Positions 36,011 to 44,695 of a stretch of 64,000 nucleotides of DNA are shown here, piece after piece. The position numbers and the translations under genes were made by a program. The DNA comes from Opitutus terrae PB90-1 (lineage in GTDB: Bacteria; Verrucomicrobiota; Verrucomicrobiia; Opitutales; Opitutaceae): positions 434,001 to 498,000 of the forward strand of contig NC_010571.1 in the NCBI RefSeq assembly GCF_000019965.1. Direction: 5' to 3'. Below the pieces are notes generated by a model. That model searched no databases. It was given only the letters and a program-made list of their open reading frames with translations, and was not told where the DNA came from. The number at the start of each line of letters is the position of its first letter. Position 1 is the stretch's first letter.

Positions 36011-36280
36011 TCAGGTTTGCGAGCCCGACGGCGAGCCGGCGGGGGCGGGTTTGGCCGGCGCCTTGGCGGCGACGGGGAGTTTGGGCAGGGCATCCGCACG
36101 GACGGCGGCGGCCTGGTTGCTGGCGGCGATCGCGGCGAGAACTTCCTTGCGAAAGATGGGAACGTCGCGCGGGGCGGAGATCCCAATCTTCACAAAGTCG
36201 CCCTCGATCCGGGTGATCTTGATCTCAATCGAGTCACCAATGACGATCGCTTCGTTGACTTTGCGCGAAAGGACGAGCAT
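36011..36280 (-). CDS. csrA: Carbon storage/translational regulator CsrA with C-terminal extension
   Basis: 89 residues from the ATG at 36280, where [16 protein letters not shown] is the canonical start. The five-strand core (about 1-50) includes [20 protein letters not shown] and the RNA-contact Arg in FRKEV. A tail of about 30 residues, rich in Ala and Pro, extends past the usual end near residue 61. CsrA binds GGA sites in leaders; in species with FliW it represses flagellin and is held by FliW through its C-terminal part. The gene starts 11 bp after fliW stops. Confidence 0.95.
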   Translation of the reverse strand: MLVLSRKVNEAIVIGDSIEIKITRIEGDFVKIGISAPRDVPIFRKEVLAAIAASNQAAAVRADALPKLPVAAKAPAKPAPAGSPSGSQT

Positions 36281-36291
36281 GGCGGGGTTTC

Positions 36292-36756
36292 TCAGGCACT
36301 GCGTTCGCACGTGCGGGCCGGCGAACGGTCGATGAGCAGGTGGTGGGCGCTGTAGCGGGAATAGTTGGAGATGACCAGCTGCCGGCCAACGCGCGTCCGG
36401 CGGTTGACGATCAGCGGGCCGACGAGGTTGACCGAGGCATCGATCGGCTGCTGCTGGCGCAGCGTGACAATGTTGAGGACCATCGCCTGCGAGGGATCCT
36501 CGATGCCCAGCTGGAGCGCATCCTCGTCGAAAATTTCGGGCTCGTAATCCGGCACGATCCCGCCCGGTTCCATGACGATGAAGTGAATGGTGTCCGGTCC
36601 GTGGAGGCGCATCCAGAGGAACGGAAGATGGTCCGGCATGTAGAGCAACTCGGCCCGGGTGTATTGGGAGAAGCCGATGATGCCGTTCGGCAGGGTGATT
36701 TCGTTCGCGGTGGGCTGCTCGAAATCGATCGGGGTGAGATCAAAGATGACTTTCAT
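36292..36756 (-). CDS. fliW: Flagellar assembly factor FliW
   Basis: 154 residues with family features: an early [20 protein letters not shown], then [35 protein letters not shown] and SRYSAHHLL. FliW binds flagellin and CsrA in turn, so free flagellin releases FliW, CsrA is then free to act, and flagellin translation is balanced with export. The order flgL-fliW-csrA-fliC seen here is the well-known linkage for this switch. Confidence 0.95.
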   Translation of the reverse strand: MKVIFDLTPIDFEQPTANEITLPNGIIGFSQYTRAELLYMPDHLPFLWMRLHGPDTIHFIVMEPGGIVPDYEPEIFDEDALQLGIEDPSQAMVLNIVTLRQQQPIDASVNLVGPLIVNRRTRVGRQLVISNYSRYSAHHLLIDRSPARTCERSA

Positions 36757-36779
36757 GACGAGAGAAAGGGCGGCTGGAG

Positions 36780-37664
36780 TTAACGGATGTAGTCGAGGAG
36801 CGAGAGGTTCATCACCTTGGTCGTGGAGGCCAACGCGGCTTCGTAAGCGGTCTGGAGCTGGGTCAACTTCACGATGGCAGTGGGGAGATCGAGGGAGGAT
36901 TCGTCGGAAACGCGGGATTCGAGGTTCGTCGCGCCGTCGGCCTGCTGCGACTTGGCGGCTTCGATGCGCGTCTGGATGCCGCCCACGTCAGCCATCGCGC
37001 CGATGACGGTGTTTTCACCGACCTGCAGCGCCGGCTGCGTGGCCCGCACCTGGTCGGGATCCCCGCTGGCCAGCGCATCGCGGAGCGAGATCAGCGCGTT
37101 GAGCATGTCGGCGATGTCTTCGTTCGTGGAGCCGCTGGTCGTGGCGACGACGGTGGTGGCTTCCGAAAGCTGAATGGGCGCGCCGTCGCTGTTGCCGCCG
37201 TATTCGACGAGCCCCGTGGTCGTGTTGATTTCGAACGGCTTGTTCGAGACGTCGGTGCCGGCGAAAACGTAGTCGTTCCCCGACTGGCTATTCGCATGCT
37301 GCAGCGCCTGCTCGACCATTTGGGAGACCTCGATGGCGTAAGCGTTCATCTGGTCGCTGCTCATCGCGCCGGTGCCCAGCGTCGCCAGCTCGTTGGCGCG
37401 GTCGGAGATCTGCTTGAGCCCCTTCAGCCCGGAGTACGCGGTTTGGGACAGCGTGAGCGCGCGGTTGGCGTTTGCCTCATACTGGGCGAGTCGCCGTTGC
37501 TCGCTCTGCAGCGTGAGCACGCGGCCGACGGCGGCGGGGTCGTCTTCCGGATTGGTGATCCGACGACCGCTCCCGACCTGCTGCTGGAGTTTGGATTGGT
37601 TGGCCGAAAGCTGCTGGATCTGGCGCAGCATGACCTCCGAGGCGGTGTTACTCGCGATTCTCAT
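36780..37664 (-). CDS. flgL: Flagellar hook-filament junction protein FlgL
   Basis: 294 residues. The flagellin-like N-terminus (MRIASNTASEVMLRQIQQLS, with GRRITNPEDDPAAVGRVL) and the C-terminal helix ending MNLSLLDYIR are typical of FlgL. It forms the second junction layer between hook and filament. It starts 11 bp after the flgK stop, with no Shine-Dalgarno site, so it probably depends on coupling or leader-independent initiation. Confidence 0.93.
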   Translation of the reverse strand: MRIASNTASEVMLRQIQQLSANQSKLQQQVGSGRRITNPEDDPAAVGRVLTLQSEQRRLAQYEANANRALTLSQTAYSGLKGLKQISDRANELATLGTGAMSSDQMNAYAIEVSQMVEQALQHANSQSGNDYVFAGTDVSNKPFEINTTTGLVEYGGNSDGAPIQLSEATTVVATTSGSTNEDIADMLNALISLRDALASGDPDQVRATQPALQVGENTVIGAMADVGGIQTRIEAAKSQQADGATNLESRVSDESSLDLPTAIVKLTQLQTAYEAALASTTKVMNLSLLDYIR

Positions 37665-37675
37665 GACGAAAGGGC

Positions 37676-39130
37676 TCAGACACCGAGTTGTTCGACGACG
37701 ACCCCGAGCAGTTTATCGATCGTCTGGAAGACGCGCGAGGACGCTTGGAACGCGCGCTGGTATTTCAGGAGGTCGGAAAGCTCCTCATCGAGCGACACGC
37801 CGCTGACGGCGTCGCGTTGCGAGCGCACGAGCTGCTCGATCGATTCCTGGCTGTTGAGCCGGGTCGTGGCGCCGGCCGTGGCCTGGCCGAGTCCGCTGAC
37901 GGCGCTGCTATAGAAGCTGCTGAGGGTGCCGTCGATCAGGTCCGGCGGGGCGCCGGTGGTCGAGAAACGGCGCGTGGCGAGCTGCGCGATCGCGAGCGCA
38001 ACGGAATTGTCCCCGGCGGGCGCACCCGCGGTGCCATCGTTCGCATGGAGCGAGAACGCGGTCAGCCCACTCGCGAGCTGGAACGTGCCGGCGGTGATCG
38101 GATCGCCGTTGCCGTCGAGCGTGGCGAAGAAGTCGTCGGCGGCGACGCCGCCGGGATTGTAGATTTCGTTGACCGATGCGGTCAGCTGCTGCGCGATCAG
38201 CGTCAGTTGATCACGGAGCGGCTGGACGCCCTCGTTGTGCGCGCTGAGCGAGCCCTGGATCGCGCCCGAGGTAAGGCCGAGCACCGTGGTCGGGGTCCCG
38301 GCGCTGATCGTGTCGGTCGCCGGATCAAAGGAAACAGGGCCGGTGATCGAGTCGGAATCGACCAGAACCACGGGGGCGCCGTTGGCGTCCGGTGACGAAA
38401 CGATCACCTGACCGGTGGAGATTTCCTGAACGTCGATCGTCAGTTTGGTCGCGAGCTTTTCCAAGGCCGCCTGCCGCTGGTCGCGCAGATCGACGGCGGA
38501 GCCGGGACGTTCCACTTCGAAGCGGGCGATCTGGTTGTTCAGATCGGAGATCGTGGCGAGCAGCTTATTCGCTTCGCCCACGTCGGTCTGGATCTGCGAA
38601 TGCAGGTCGGCCTGCACCTGGGCCAGCCGCTTGTCGGCGAGCTGCACGCGGTCGGTGAGAATGCTCGCGGTCTGGAGAAGACTCTGGCGGATCCCGGTGT
38701 CAGTCGGGTTGCTCGCGAAACCCTGGAACGCGTTGAACAGGTCGTCGAGGCCGGCGCCGATACCCGCATCGCTGGTGCTGGCGCTCGCGCTCACCGAGGA
38801 GCCCACGCTCGAGATGTCCTGGCCGAGCGCCGCCTGCGCGCGCTGATAGGCTTTTTGCTGCGCGGCGAAGTAGGACGTGAGCGACGTCTCCCGCGTCACC
38901 TGGTTGTCGATCAGCATGTCCCGCAGCTGCTGCACGCCGAGCGCCTCGAGCCCGAGGCTGTAGGCGCCGTCGGGCGTGACGATCGTGCCGCGATCGCCGT
39001 ACACCACGCGTTGCCGCGCGTAGGAGGCGTTGTTGACGTTGGCGAGGTTCTTGCCGGCGGTCTCAATCGAGCGGCTGTGCGCGCTGAGGGCGCCGACGGT
39101 GCTGTTGAGACTGGCGAAGAGACCGGACAT
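37676..39130 (-). CDS. flgK: Flagellar hook-associated protein FlgK
   Basis: 484 residues. The N-terminus MSGLFASLNSTVGALSAHSR with NLANVNNASYARQRV is the FlgK rod/hook motif, and the C-terminus has VSLDEELSDLLKYQRAFQAS and a final LLGVVVEQLGV. It joins the hook to the FlgL layer. A two-armed heptamer repeat fills the 96 bp between it and flgN. Confidence 0.94.
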   Translation of the reverse strand: MSGLFASLNSTVGALSAHSRSIETAGKNLANVNNASYARQRVVYGDRGTIVTPDGAYSLGLEALGVQQLRDMLIDNQVTRETSLTSYFAAQQKAYQRAQAALGQDISSVGSSVSASASTSDAGIGAGLDDLFNAFQGFASNPTDTGIRQSLLQTASILTDRVQLADKRLAQVQADLHSQIQTDVGEANKLLATISDLNNQIARFEVERPGSAVDLRDQRQAALEKLATKLTIDVQEISTGQVIVSSPDANGAPVVLVDSDSITGPVSFDPATDTISAGTPTTVLGLTSGAIQGSLSAHNEGVQPLRDQLTLIAQQLTASVNEIYNPGGVAADDFFATLDGNGDPITAGTFQLASGLTAFSLHANDGTAGAPAGDNSVALAIAQLATRRFSTTGAPPDLIDGTLSSFYSSAVSGLGQATAGATTRLNSQESIEQLVRSQRDAVSGVSLDEELSDLLKYQRAFQASSRVFQTIDKLLGVVVEQLGV

Positions 39131-39137
39131 GGGGATG

Positions 39138-39223
39138 TTGGATTTTCGATTTTGGATTTTCGATTGGCGGATTCCGGCGGGCGTTCAGCCGAGCTCGAAA
39201 TCTCCCATCGAAGATCGAAAGGG
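39138..39223. repeat. Two-armed heptamer element, TTGGATT/TTCGATT type, before flgK
   Basis: Four exact 7-bp units alternate TTGGATT and TTCGATT at 39138-39165. A complementary right arm near 39195-39223 has TCGAAGA and TCGAAAG. It occupies nearly all of the flgN-flgK gap. The unit sequence differs from the CTCTCAA loci but the layout is the same. Confidence 0.75.
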
Positions 39224-39226
39224 GGA

Positions 39227-39718
39227 TCAGCCGGCGACGCGCAGCGACGGAGCGCCGACCGCGCCGGCGAGCGAGACGCGACCGGTCGGTGAATAGGTTT
39301 TGGTGAACGCGTCCGGCCGGAGCTGACGCAGCGTCTCCTGGTGGAGCTCGAGCGTGCGGGCGAGGAGCGTCTGGGTCTGACGACTGGCGCGGCGGACGCG
39401 ATGGAGGAGTACGTTGACTTCGTTGATCAAGGCTTCGAGGAGCGGACGCGCGTCGGCCTCGATGTGCGGCAGCAGGGCGCGGATCGTGGCATTCGCCGGC
39501 TGCCGAACGGAGTCGGCCAGGGCCGCAACGGTCTGCTCGCGCCGGCGGCGGCAGTCCTGCAGGACATGGGCCTGGTCTTCGATCTCGCCACCGAGCCGGA
39601 GCACGGTGTCGGGATCACGATGGAAAAGGCTTTCCTGCTGTTGCTCGAAGAGACGCAGGAGCGTGCCGTATTCGAGGAGTTCCTGCCGCAGACATTCGGC
39701 GACGAGTTGCCAGTGCAT
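39227..39718 (-). CDS. flgN: Flagellar chaperone FlgN-like protein
   Basis: 163 residues from the ATG at 39718; a TTG at 39724 overlapping the flgJ stop is an alternative. The protein is almost entirely helical, with MHWQLVAECLRQELLEYGTL and heptad patterns to about residue 130, then a short tail. FlgN is the export chaperone of FlgK and FlgL, and its place right before those two genes supports the call. Family sequence identity is always low, so position carries much of the weight. Confidence 0.8.
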   Translation of the reverse strand: MHWQLVAECLRQELLEYGTLLRLFEQQQESLFHRDPDTVLRLGGEIEDQAHVLQDCRRRREQTVAALADSVRQPANATIRALLPHIEADARPLLEALINEVNVLLHRVRRASRQTQTLLARTLELHQETLRQLRPDAFTKTYSPTGRVSLAGAVGAPSLRVAG

Positions 39719-39720
39719 GT

Positions 39721-40062
39721 TCAAAGGGTGGTTGAGGACTTTGGAGTGCGCGGAGCCAATTGCTGTTCGAGCAGCCGACCGAGGCCGAGCCCGGTGCCGC
39801 GCGTGAGTTGCTGGGCGAGCGTATCGGTGAGCATGTCGCCATACACCGAGCTGGCCGCGCCGCCCTCTTTGCCGAGCATCGAGGTCATGGTGGGAGCCAG
39901 GAGCTGGCGGACGAGAATCGCTTCGAACTGCGCGGCCACTTCGGCGCGCTGGACTTCGGGCGCGGCCTTGCGCAACACGGCGGGCGTGAGCGGCTGCTTC
40001 GCGCGGGCAACGTGCTCGGCGGCGGAGGTGGCGGAGACCGAATTGAGCGCGGGAATGTTCAT
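39721..40062 (-). CDS. flgJ: Rod-binding protein FlgJ (N-terminal domain only)
   Basis: 113 residues with the rod-binding motif AAQFEAILVRQLLAPTMTSM and GGAASSVYGDMLTDTLAQQL. The muramidase half of enteric FlgJ is missing, as in many phyla, so another enzyme must open the peptidoglycan. The gene starts 3 bp after the flgI stop and touches flgN. Confidence 0.92.
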   Translation of the reverse strand: MNIPALNSVSATSAAEHVARAKQPLTPAVLRKAAPEVQRAEVAAQFEAILVRQLLAPTMTSMLGKEGGAASSVYGDMLTDTLAQQLTRGTGLGLGRLLEQQLAPRTPKSSTTL

Positions 40063-40065
40063 GGC

Positions 40066-41202
40066 TCAGTTGATCACCAGCTCGGCTTGGAGCGCGCCCG
40101 AGCGTTTCAGGCTTTGGAAAATCGCCATCATCTCGCGAGTCGAGACGCCGAGCGCGTTCAGCGCGGCGGCCAGGCGTTCGATCGTCGGCGGCTCATTCAA
40201 CACCGTGAAGCCGCCTTTGACCTCGTTGACGTTCGTCTGCGTGCTCTGCAGCGGCACCGTCTGGCCCGCGCCGAACGCGTTGGGCTGGCTCGCGCCCATG
40301 TTGGAGCTCACGGTGATCGTCAGCGAGCCGAGCGCGATCGCGACCTGCGAGAGTCGGACCGTGGACGTGGCGACAATCGTGCCGGTGCGCTCGTTGATCA
40401 CGACGCGGGCCAGCGTATCGGGCACGACTTCGATCATGCCGAGGTCAGCGATGAAGGCGACGTCCTGCCCCGCATAGTTGGCCGGCAGGCTGACCGCGAT
40501 CGTCGCCGCATCGACGGCCGAGGCCATGGCCGGCCACTTGCCGTTGATCGCGTCCGCCATCCGCGCCGCGGAGGTGAAATCCGGATTGTGCAGCAACAGC
40601 CGCAGCTGGTTGTCGCGGACGAAGGTCGCCGCGATCTCGCGCTCAACGATGCCGCCGTTGCTGATCACGCCCACCGTCGGGTGATTCTTCTGGACGGTTG
40701 CGCCGCCGGCGCCGCCCGCGCCGCCGAGAAATCCGCCGACCGCCACCGCGCCCTGCGCGACCGCGTAGACCTTGCCATCGCCGCCGATGAGCGGCGTCTG
40801 GAGCAGCACCCCACCCTGCAGCGATTTCGCATCGCCGAGCGAAGCCACGTTGACGTCGATTCGCGAGCCGGGTTTCAGGAAGGGGCCGATGTCGGCGGTG
40901 ACCATCACGGCCGCGGCGTTCTTCGCCTTGATATCCGTCGGGCTCACCACAACGCCGTAACGCTGGAGAATATTCGCGACGCTGCGCAGCGTCGCCTGCG
41001 CGTTGCTGTCGCCGTCACCCGCCAGTCCGGCCACGATGCCGTAGCCGACGATCTGGTTGTCGCGACCGCCCTCGACGAGGGTGAGGTCCTTGACGCGGGA
41101 CGCGTGCCCCGACGCCGAGCACAACAGGCCCAGTATCGCGGTGAGAATCCACCGCTCGCTGCTGCGGGCCATCTTCGTGAAAGTGCGTCGTGCTGGGTTC
41201 AT
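40066..41202 (-). CDS. flgI: Flagellar P-ring protein FlgI
   Basis: 378 residues with a signal peptide (about 1-34). The mature start SRVKDLTLVEGGRDNQIVGY and the end LNALGVSTREMMAIFQSLKR are standard for FlgI. It forms the periplasmic bushing around the rod. A GGAG site lies 7 nt before the ATG, one of the few in this cluster. A Gly/Ala-rich loop around residues 155-168 is slightly unusual. Confidence 0.96.
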   Translation of the reverse strand: MNPARRTFTKMARSSERWILTAILGLLCSASGHASRVKDLTLVEGGRDNQIVGYGIVAGLAGDGDSNAQATLRSVANILQRYGVVVSPTDIKAKNAAAVMVTADIGPFLKPGSRIDVNVASLGDAKSLQGGVLLQTPLIGGDGKVYAVAQGAVAVGGFLGGAGGAGGATVQKNHPTVGVISNGGIVEREIAATFVRDNQLRLLLHNPDFTSAARMADAINGKWPAMASAVDAATIAVSLPANYAGQDVAFIADLGMIEVVPDTLARVVINERTGTIVATSTVRLSQVAIALGSLTITVSSNMGASQPNAFGAGQTVPLQSTQTNVNEVKGGFTVLNEPPTIERLAAALNALGVSTREMMAIFQSLKRSGALQAELVIN

Positions 41203-41247
41203 CCGTGCTCCTGTTTCCAGTGGGGCTAGTTCGTCAGGCGTGGGCGC

Positions 41248-41892
41248 TCAGAACGGCCGGAGCTTTTCGTAGAGCTTGGCAAACCAGCCGCGCTTCTGCG
41301 CGTCGGTGAGCTGGCCTTCGCTGTAAAACTCGACGCGGGCATCCGCGATGTTCGAGGACGCCACCGTGTTATCGCGGCCGACGTCGTCGGCGCGAACCAG
41401 CCCGTGCAGGACGACGTACTGCGTCTCGCCGGAGAACGTGACGATGCGCGTGCCTTCAATGACGAAGTTGCCATTGGGCAGCACGTCGGTGACGAGCACC
41501 GCCGCGCGGGCCGAGAGGCTCTGCGTATTGCTGATGTCACCACCGCCGGAATAGGACGCGGAGCCGCCCAGCTTCAGGCCGGGGAGTCCGCCGCGGTGCG
41601 TGAGCGCACGGCTGTTGGCGTAAAGGAACTGCTGGACCGCGTCCTCGATGCTCGAATCGCGCGACGACTTCTTGCTCTGCGAGCTCTGCGCGATCGCGGT
41701 TTCGCTGACGACGATCGTGAGGATGTCGCCGATGCCGGAGGCCTTCTTGTCGGCAATCATCGAACGCTCCCGCGCCTGATCGGTGGGCCAGATCGAACCG
41801 GCGAACGCCGGCGCGCCGCAGCCCAGCGCCAGCGCCGCGAGCAGCAGACTGCCGCGCAGGTGACCGAGGGAAAGCTGGGAGATCGGCGTCAT
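41248..41892 (-). CDS. flgH: Flagellar L-ring protein FlgH
   Basis: 214 residues from the ATG at 41892. A signal sequence ends near LALGCGAPAFAGSIW. The Cys may be the lipid-modified residue, but the lipobox is imperfect. The conserved segments ASGIGDILTIVVSETAIAQS and GNFVIEGTRIVTFSGETQYV are typical. It forms the outer-membrane ring. It starts 1 bp after the flgA stop. FlgH and FlgI together show a Gram-negative type envelope. Confidence 0.93.
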   Translation of the reverse strand: MTPISQLSLGHLRGSLLLAALALGCGAPAFAGSIWPTDQARERSMIADKKASGIGDILTIVVSETAIAQSSQSKKSSRDSSIEDAVQQFLYANSRALTHRGGLPGLKLGGSASYSGGGDISNTQSLSARAAVLVTDVLPNGNFVIEGTRIVTFSGETQYVVLHGLVRADDVGRDNTVASSNIADARVEFYSEGQLTDAQKRGWFAKLYEKLRPF

Positions 41893-41893
41893 G

Positions 41894-42595
41894 TCAGAAG
41901 CGGACCTGCACGCGGTTTTCGTCGACCACCGTCGCGGCAAAGTCGCGGCGGGAAACGGGATTGCGGACCGTGACGGTCTCGCCCTGCGAGCCGTTCTCCA
42001 TCGCCATGGCCTGCATGGTGATCAGGAGCTGGCCCTCGACGGCGGAAACCTCCACGAGATCGCCCTTGCGCACGAGCGGACGGCGCGCGATGTCGTGCCA
42101 GGTCAGCAGCCGGCCGGAGCCGATGGTGCGCGCGAAGGAGTAGCTGCGATCCCCCACATTGACCGGGAGCGCCTCGCGCTCGCGCAGCAGATCAACCCGG
42201 CGCGTGTCCAGCACAGCGGGATCGAAGGTCGAATCCTTGGCGAGAGGCTGGCGGGCCGCCCAGACGTCGCGCCACAAGGCGGCGCGGAGCACGAGCGTCG
42301 CGTCCGCGACGGCGATGCTATCGGCCAGCACGCGACAACGCACGAGCATCGAGGCAGACGGCACCGTCGGATATTCGGTGATCTCGATTGTCCAGATTTC
42401 GGCGAGCCGGGCCGGCGGTGACCAGGGGCGGATGAAGTCGAGTTGGAGATCGCCCTCGAGATTGAAGTGGCTGGAGAGATCGCTCGCTAGCGAGGCGACG
42501 AACCGCTCGCGCGTGAGCGGCGCGGGCTCGGCGACGGCGCGGGCGGCGAGGCTCGAGAGCGTGGCGACCAGCAGGAGGTAACGAAGAGCGCGCAT
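41894..42595 (-). CDS. flgA: P-ring assembly chaperone FlgA
   Basis: 233 residues with a signal peptide (about 1-22). The C-terminal SAF-like part carries LLTWHDIARRPLVRKGDLVEV and the final NPVSRRDFAATVVDENRVQV, the most conserved FlgA region. FlgA helps FlgI assemble in the periplasm. It lies 2 bp after flgG and just before flgH. Confidence 0.9.
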   Translation of the reverse strand: MRALRYLLLVATLSSLAARAVAEPAPLTRERFVASLASDLSSHFNLEGDLQLDFIRPWSPPARLAEIWTIEITEYPTVPSASMLVRCRVLADSIAVADATLVLRAALWRDVWAARQPLAKDSTFDPAVLDTRRVDLLREREALPVNVGDRSYSFARTIGSGRLLTWHDIARRPLVRKGDLVEVSAVEGQLLITMQAMAMENGSQGETVTVRNPVSRRDFAATVVDENRVQVRF

Positions 42596-42597
42596 GG

Positions 42598-43383
42598 TCA
42601 GCGTTTCATCTGCGCGACGTTCTGGAGCATCTCGTCCGAAGTCTGGATCGACTTGGAGTTAATCTCGTAGGCGCGCTGCGCGACGATGAGGTTCACCATT
42701 TCCTCGACGATGTTGACGTTCGAGGACTCGATATAGCCCTGCATGATCTGGCCGTAGCCCTGTTCGCCCGGCTGGCCGATCTCCGGCGTGCCGCTGGCCG
42801 CGGTTTCCTCGTAAAGATTGCCGCCGACGCTGCGCAGACCGGACGGGTTAGCGAAGCGCGTGACCGAGAGCCGGAAAGTGGTCGTGCCGTTCGCGCCGGT
42901 GAGCGTGACCTGACCGTTGTCGGAAATCGCCACGCCTTCCGTGCCCGCCGGGATCGCCTGGAAACCGCTGAGCACCGGGAGGCCGTCGATGGTGACCACC
43001 TGACCCTGGGCATTGAGCTTGAACGAGCCGTCGCGCGTGTAGGCAAACGTGCCGTCCGGCCGCTGGATTTCGAAGAACCCATCGCCCTGGATCGCGAGAT
43101 CGAGCTTTTCGCCGGTGCTCGTGAGCTGCCCCTGCGTGAAAACCTTCGACGTGGCCGCGACGCGCGAGCCGTTGCCGACCTCCAAGCCAGTCGGGACAAT
43201 GTTGCCGCCGCCCGAGTCGGTACCCGAAGCGCGAGTCGGCTTCTGATAAAGGAGGTCCTGGAACTCGATTTTGCTGCGCTTAAAGCCCGGCGTATTCACG
43301 TTCGCGAGATTGTTCGCGATCGTGTTGAGGTTGAGCTGCTGCGCCTCCATGCCGGTGGCGGCCGAGTAGAGCGAGAGGTTCAT
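42598..43383 (-). CDS. flgG: Flagellar distal rod protein FlgG
   Basis: 261 residues, the usual size. It begins MNLSLYSAATGMEAQQLNLN with NLANVNTPGFKRSKIEFQDL. The middle has AIQGDGFFEIQRPDGTFAYT, and the C-terminus has YIESSNVNIVEEMVNLIVAQ and ALINSKS-like rod helices. It forms the distal rod. The 198-bp gap from flgF holds a two-armed heptamer element and a GC hairpin. Confidence 0.96.
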   Translation of the reverse strand: MNLSLYSAATGMEAQQLNLNTIANNLANVNTPGFKRSKIEFQDLLYQKPTRASGTDSGGGNIVPTGLEVGNGSRVAATSKVFTQGQLTSTGEKLDLAIQGDGFFEIQRPDGTFAYTRDGSFKLNAQGQVVTIDGLPVLSGFQAIPAGTEGVAISDNGQVTLTGANGTTTFRLSVTRFANPSGLRSVGGNLYEETAASGTPEIGQPGEQGYGQIMQGYIESSNVNIVEEMVNLIVAQRAYEINSKSIQTSDEMLQNVAQMKR

Positions 43384-43400
43384 AGGAGGCTGGAGTTGAA

Positions 43401-43478
43401 AGCCAGAAATCCAGAGCCGAGAGCCAGACGCCCGGCGACACGGCCGGACTCTGGGCTGATGCCCCTCGGCTCTGGATT
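43401..43478. repeat. Two-armed heptamer element, AGCCGAG/AATCCAG type
   Basis: Left units AGCCAGA, AATCCAG and AGCCGAG tile 43401-43428 in steps of 7. The right arm 43450-43478 has CCTCGGC and TCTGGAT units. AATCCAGAGCCGAG (43408-43421) and CTCGGCTCTGGATT (43465-43478) are perfect 14-bp reverse complements. It sits between flgF and flgG. A second hairpin, GGCCGGCCCGC with a near-complement, follows at about 43487-43517. Confidence 0.8.
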
Positions 43479-43581
43479 AAGAAATGGGGCCGGCCCGCCC
43501 CCATAGCGGGCTCGGCCATGTAGTCGTGATTGCGGTTGTCTGTCTGGGGAAGTCATGGGCGACGTTGGGGCGAGCGGTAGG

Positions 43582-44331
43582 TCAGCCGAGCATGTCGAGC
43601 GCTTTCTGCATCTGCTGATCCAGCGTGGTGATCATCCGCTGGTTCGCCTCGTAGGCGCGGGAAATGATGACGAGATCGACCATCTCGCGCAGCGGAGTGA
43701 CGTTGCTGTTTTCGAGATAGCCCTGCAGCAGTTCGGGCTGGGTCACGGCTTCGGGCGCCATTCCGGCGGCCGGAACGAAGTAGCCGTTCGGCATCGGGAT
43801 CAGCTGCGCGTTGTCGGCAAAACGCTGCACCGACATGTTGGCGACCGGAGTCTCCCCTTGGAAAATGCTGCCGTCGGTATTGATCGCCACCTGGTCGCCG
43901 TTCGGCAGGAACGTGATCGGACCGCCGCCGGCATTAAGAACCTCATCGCCGGTCCCCGTGACGAGCGTGCGGTCGGCCCGAACATGGAACTCGCCATTGC
44001 GCGTGTAGGCGAACGAGCCGTCCGGGCGGCGGACTTGGAAGAAACCATCGCCCTGAATCGCCACGTCGAAATCGCGCCGCGTCGGCTGGGTCTCACCGCT
44101 GACGAAGTTGATGCCGGAATTGACCTTCGGGAAAAGCGTGGGCACGCCCGCCTCGCTGCCGACCGGCCGCCGCGGATCGGACTGCAATTCGCCGGCCGGC
44201 TGCGTGGAGAAATTGATTGTCCGCTTGCGATAACCCGTGACCTGGCTCGAGGTGATGTTTTGCGCCACGGTCTCCTGCCAACGCTCAAGCGCGGACAGCG
44301 AGGATGCACTCTGGTAGAGACCGATGTTCAT
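43582..44331 (-). CDS. flgF: Flagellar proximal rod protein FlgF
   Basis: 249 residues from the ATG at 44331, where MNIGLYQSASSLSALERWQE is the normal rod-protein start. AIQGDGFFQVRRPDGSFAYT and the C-terminal GYLENSNVTPLREMVDLVII with ISRAYEANQRM identify the FlgF/FlgG family; order before flgG gives FlgF. A sigma-54 type promoter lies directly upstream, with its predicted start only about 4 nt before the ATG. This gene heads the unit flgF-flgG-flgA-flgH-flgI-flgJ-flgN-flgK-flgL-fliW-csrA-fliC. Confidence 0.93.
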   Translation of the reverse strand: MNIGLYQSASSLSALERWQETVAQNITSSQVTGYRKRTINFSTQPAGELQSDPRRPVGSEAGVPTLFPKVNSGINFVSGETQPTRRDFDVAIQGDGFFQVRRPDGSFAYTRNGEFHVRADRTLVTGTGDEVLNAGGGPITFLPNGDQVAINTDGSIFQGETPVANMSVQRFADNAQLIPMPNGYFVPAAGMAPEAVTQPELLQGYLENSNVTPLREMVDLVIISRAYEANQRMITTLDQQMQKALDMLG

Positions 44332-44695
44332 GGGCGAGCGCAGGAAGCAAAGCCGATGCCAACCACGCAAGTAGTTGATAATCAGAGAATCTAGCGCTCG
44401 CCGATGGGCGGTGGCAAATCTTGCCGGCCGGCCGGACGGCAGGAATTGCCCGCACGTACCCATCTGCACCAGGGCTCACCCGGCCGGCGTCACCGTCCCC
44501 GGGCGCTCCCGCAAGGACGGCTCGCGAAACACGAGAGCAAGTCGCGCCACCCTTCCGTTGCATGCCGCCTCCTGCAGCGATCCTGCAGCTTCCGCTTAAA
44601 ACGCCGACGGAAAGCACTCGTGCGAGCTGTCAGCGGATCAGCGCTCGGCGGCGAAACCGCGCCTGGCCGACGAAGGGCGACCTAGCCGCCGCGGC
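44332..44695. other. 364-bp flgF upstream region
   Basis: Apart from the sigma-54 type promoter at 44345-44362, this stretch has no supported gene. It lies between the small gene ending at 44696 and flgF. Activator (FleQ/NtrC-type) sites would be expected in the 100-150 bp above the promoter, but I recognise no clear palindrome. Confidence 0.5.
44345..44362 (-). promoter_or_regulatory. Sigma-54 (RpoN) type promoter before flgF
   Basis: The minus strand reads TTGGCATCGGCTTTGCTT. The -24 GG (complement of 44359-44360) and -12 GC (complement of 44347-44348) are exactly 10 nt apart, and TGGCA and TTGC match the consensus. The expected transcript start is near 44335, about 4 nt from the ATG. A near-identical arrangement precedes flhB. 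Confidence 0.65.

Noticed and set aside
44285-44617. Minus-strand frame upstream of flgF as a gene
   Set aside because: It overlaps the sigma-54 type promoter and the flgF start in another frame, and its composition is not protein-like.
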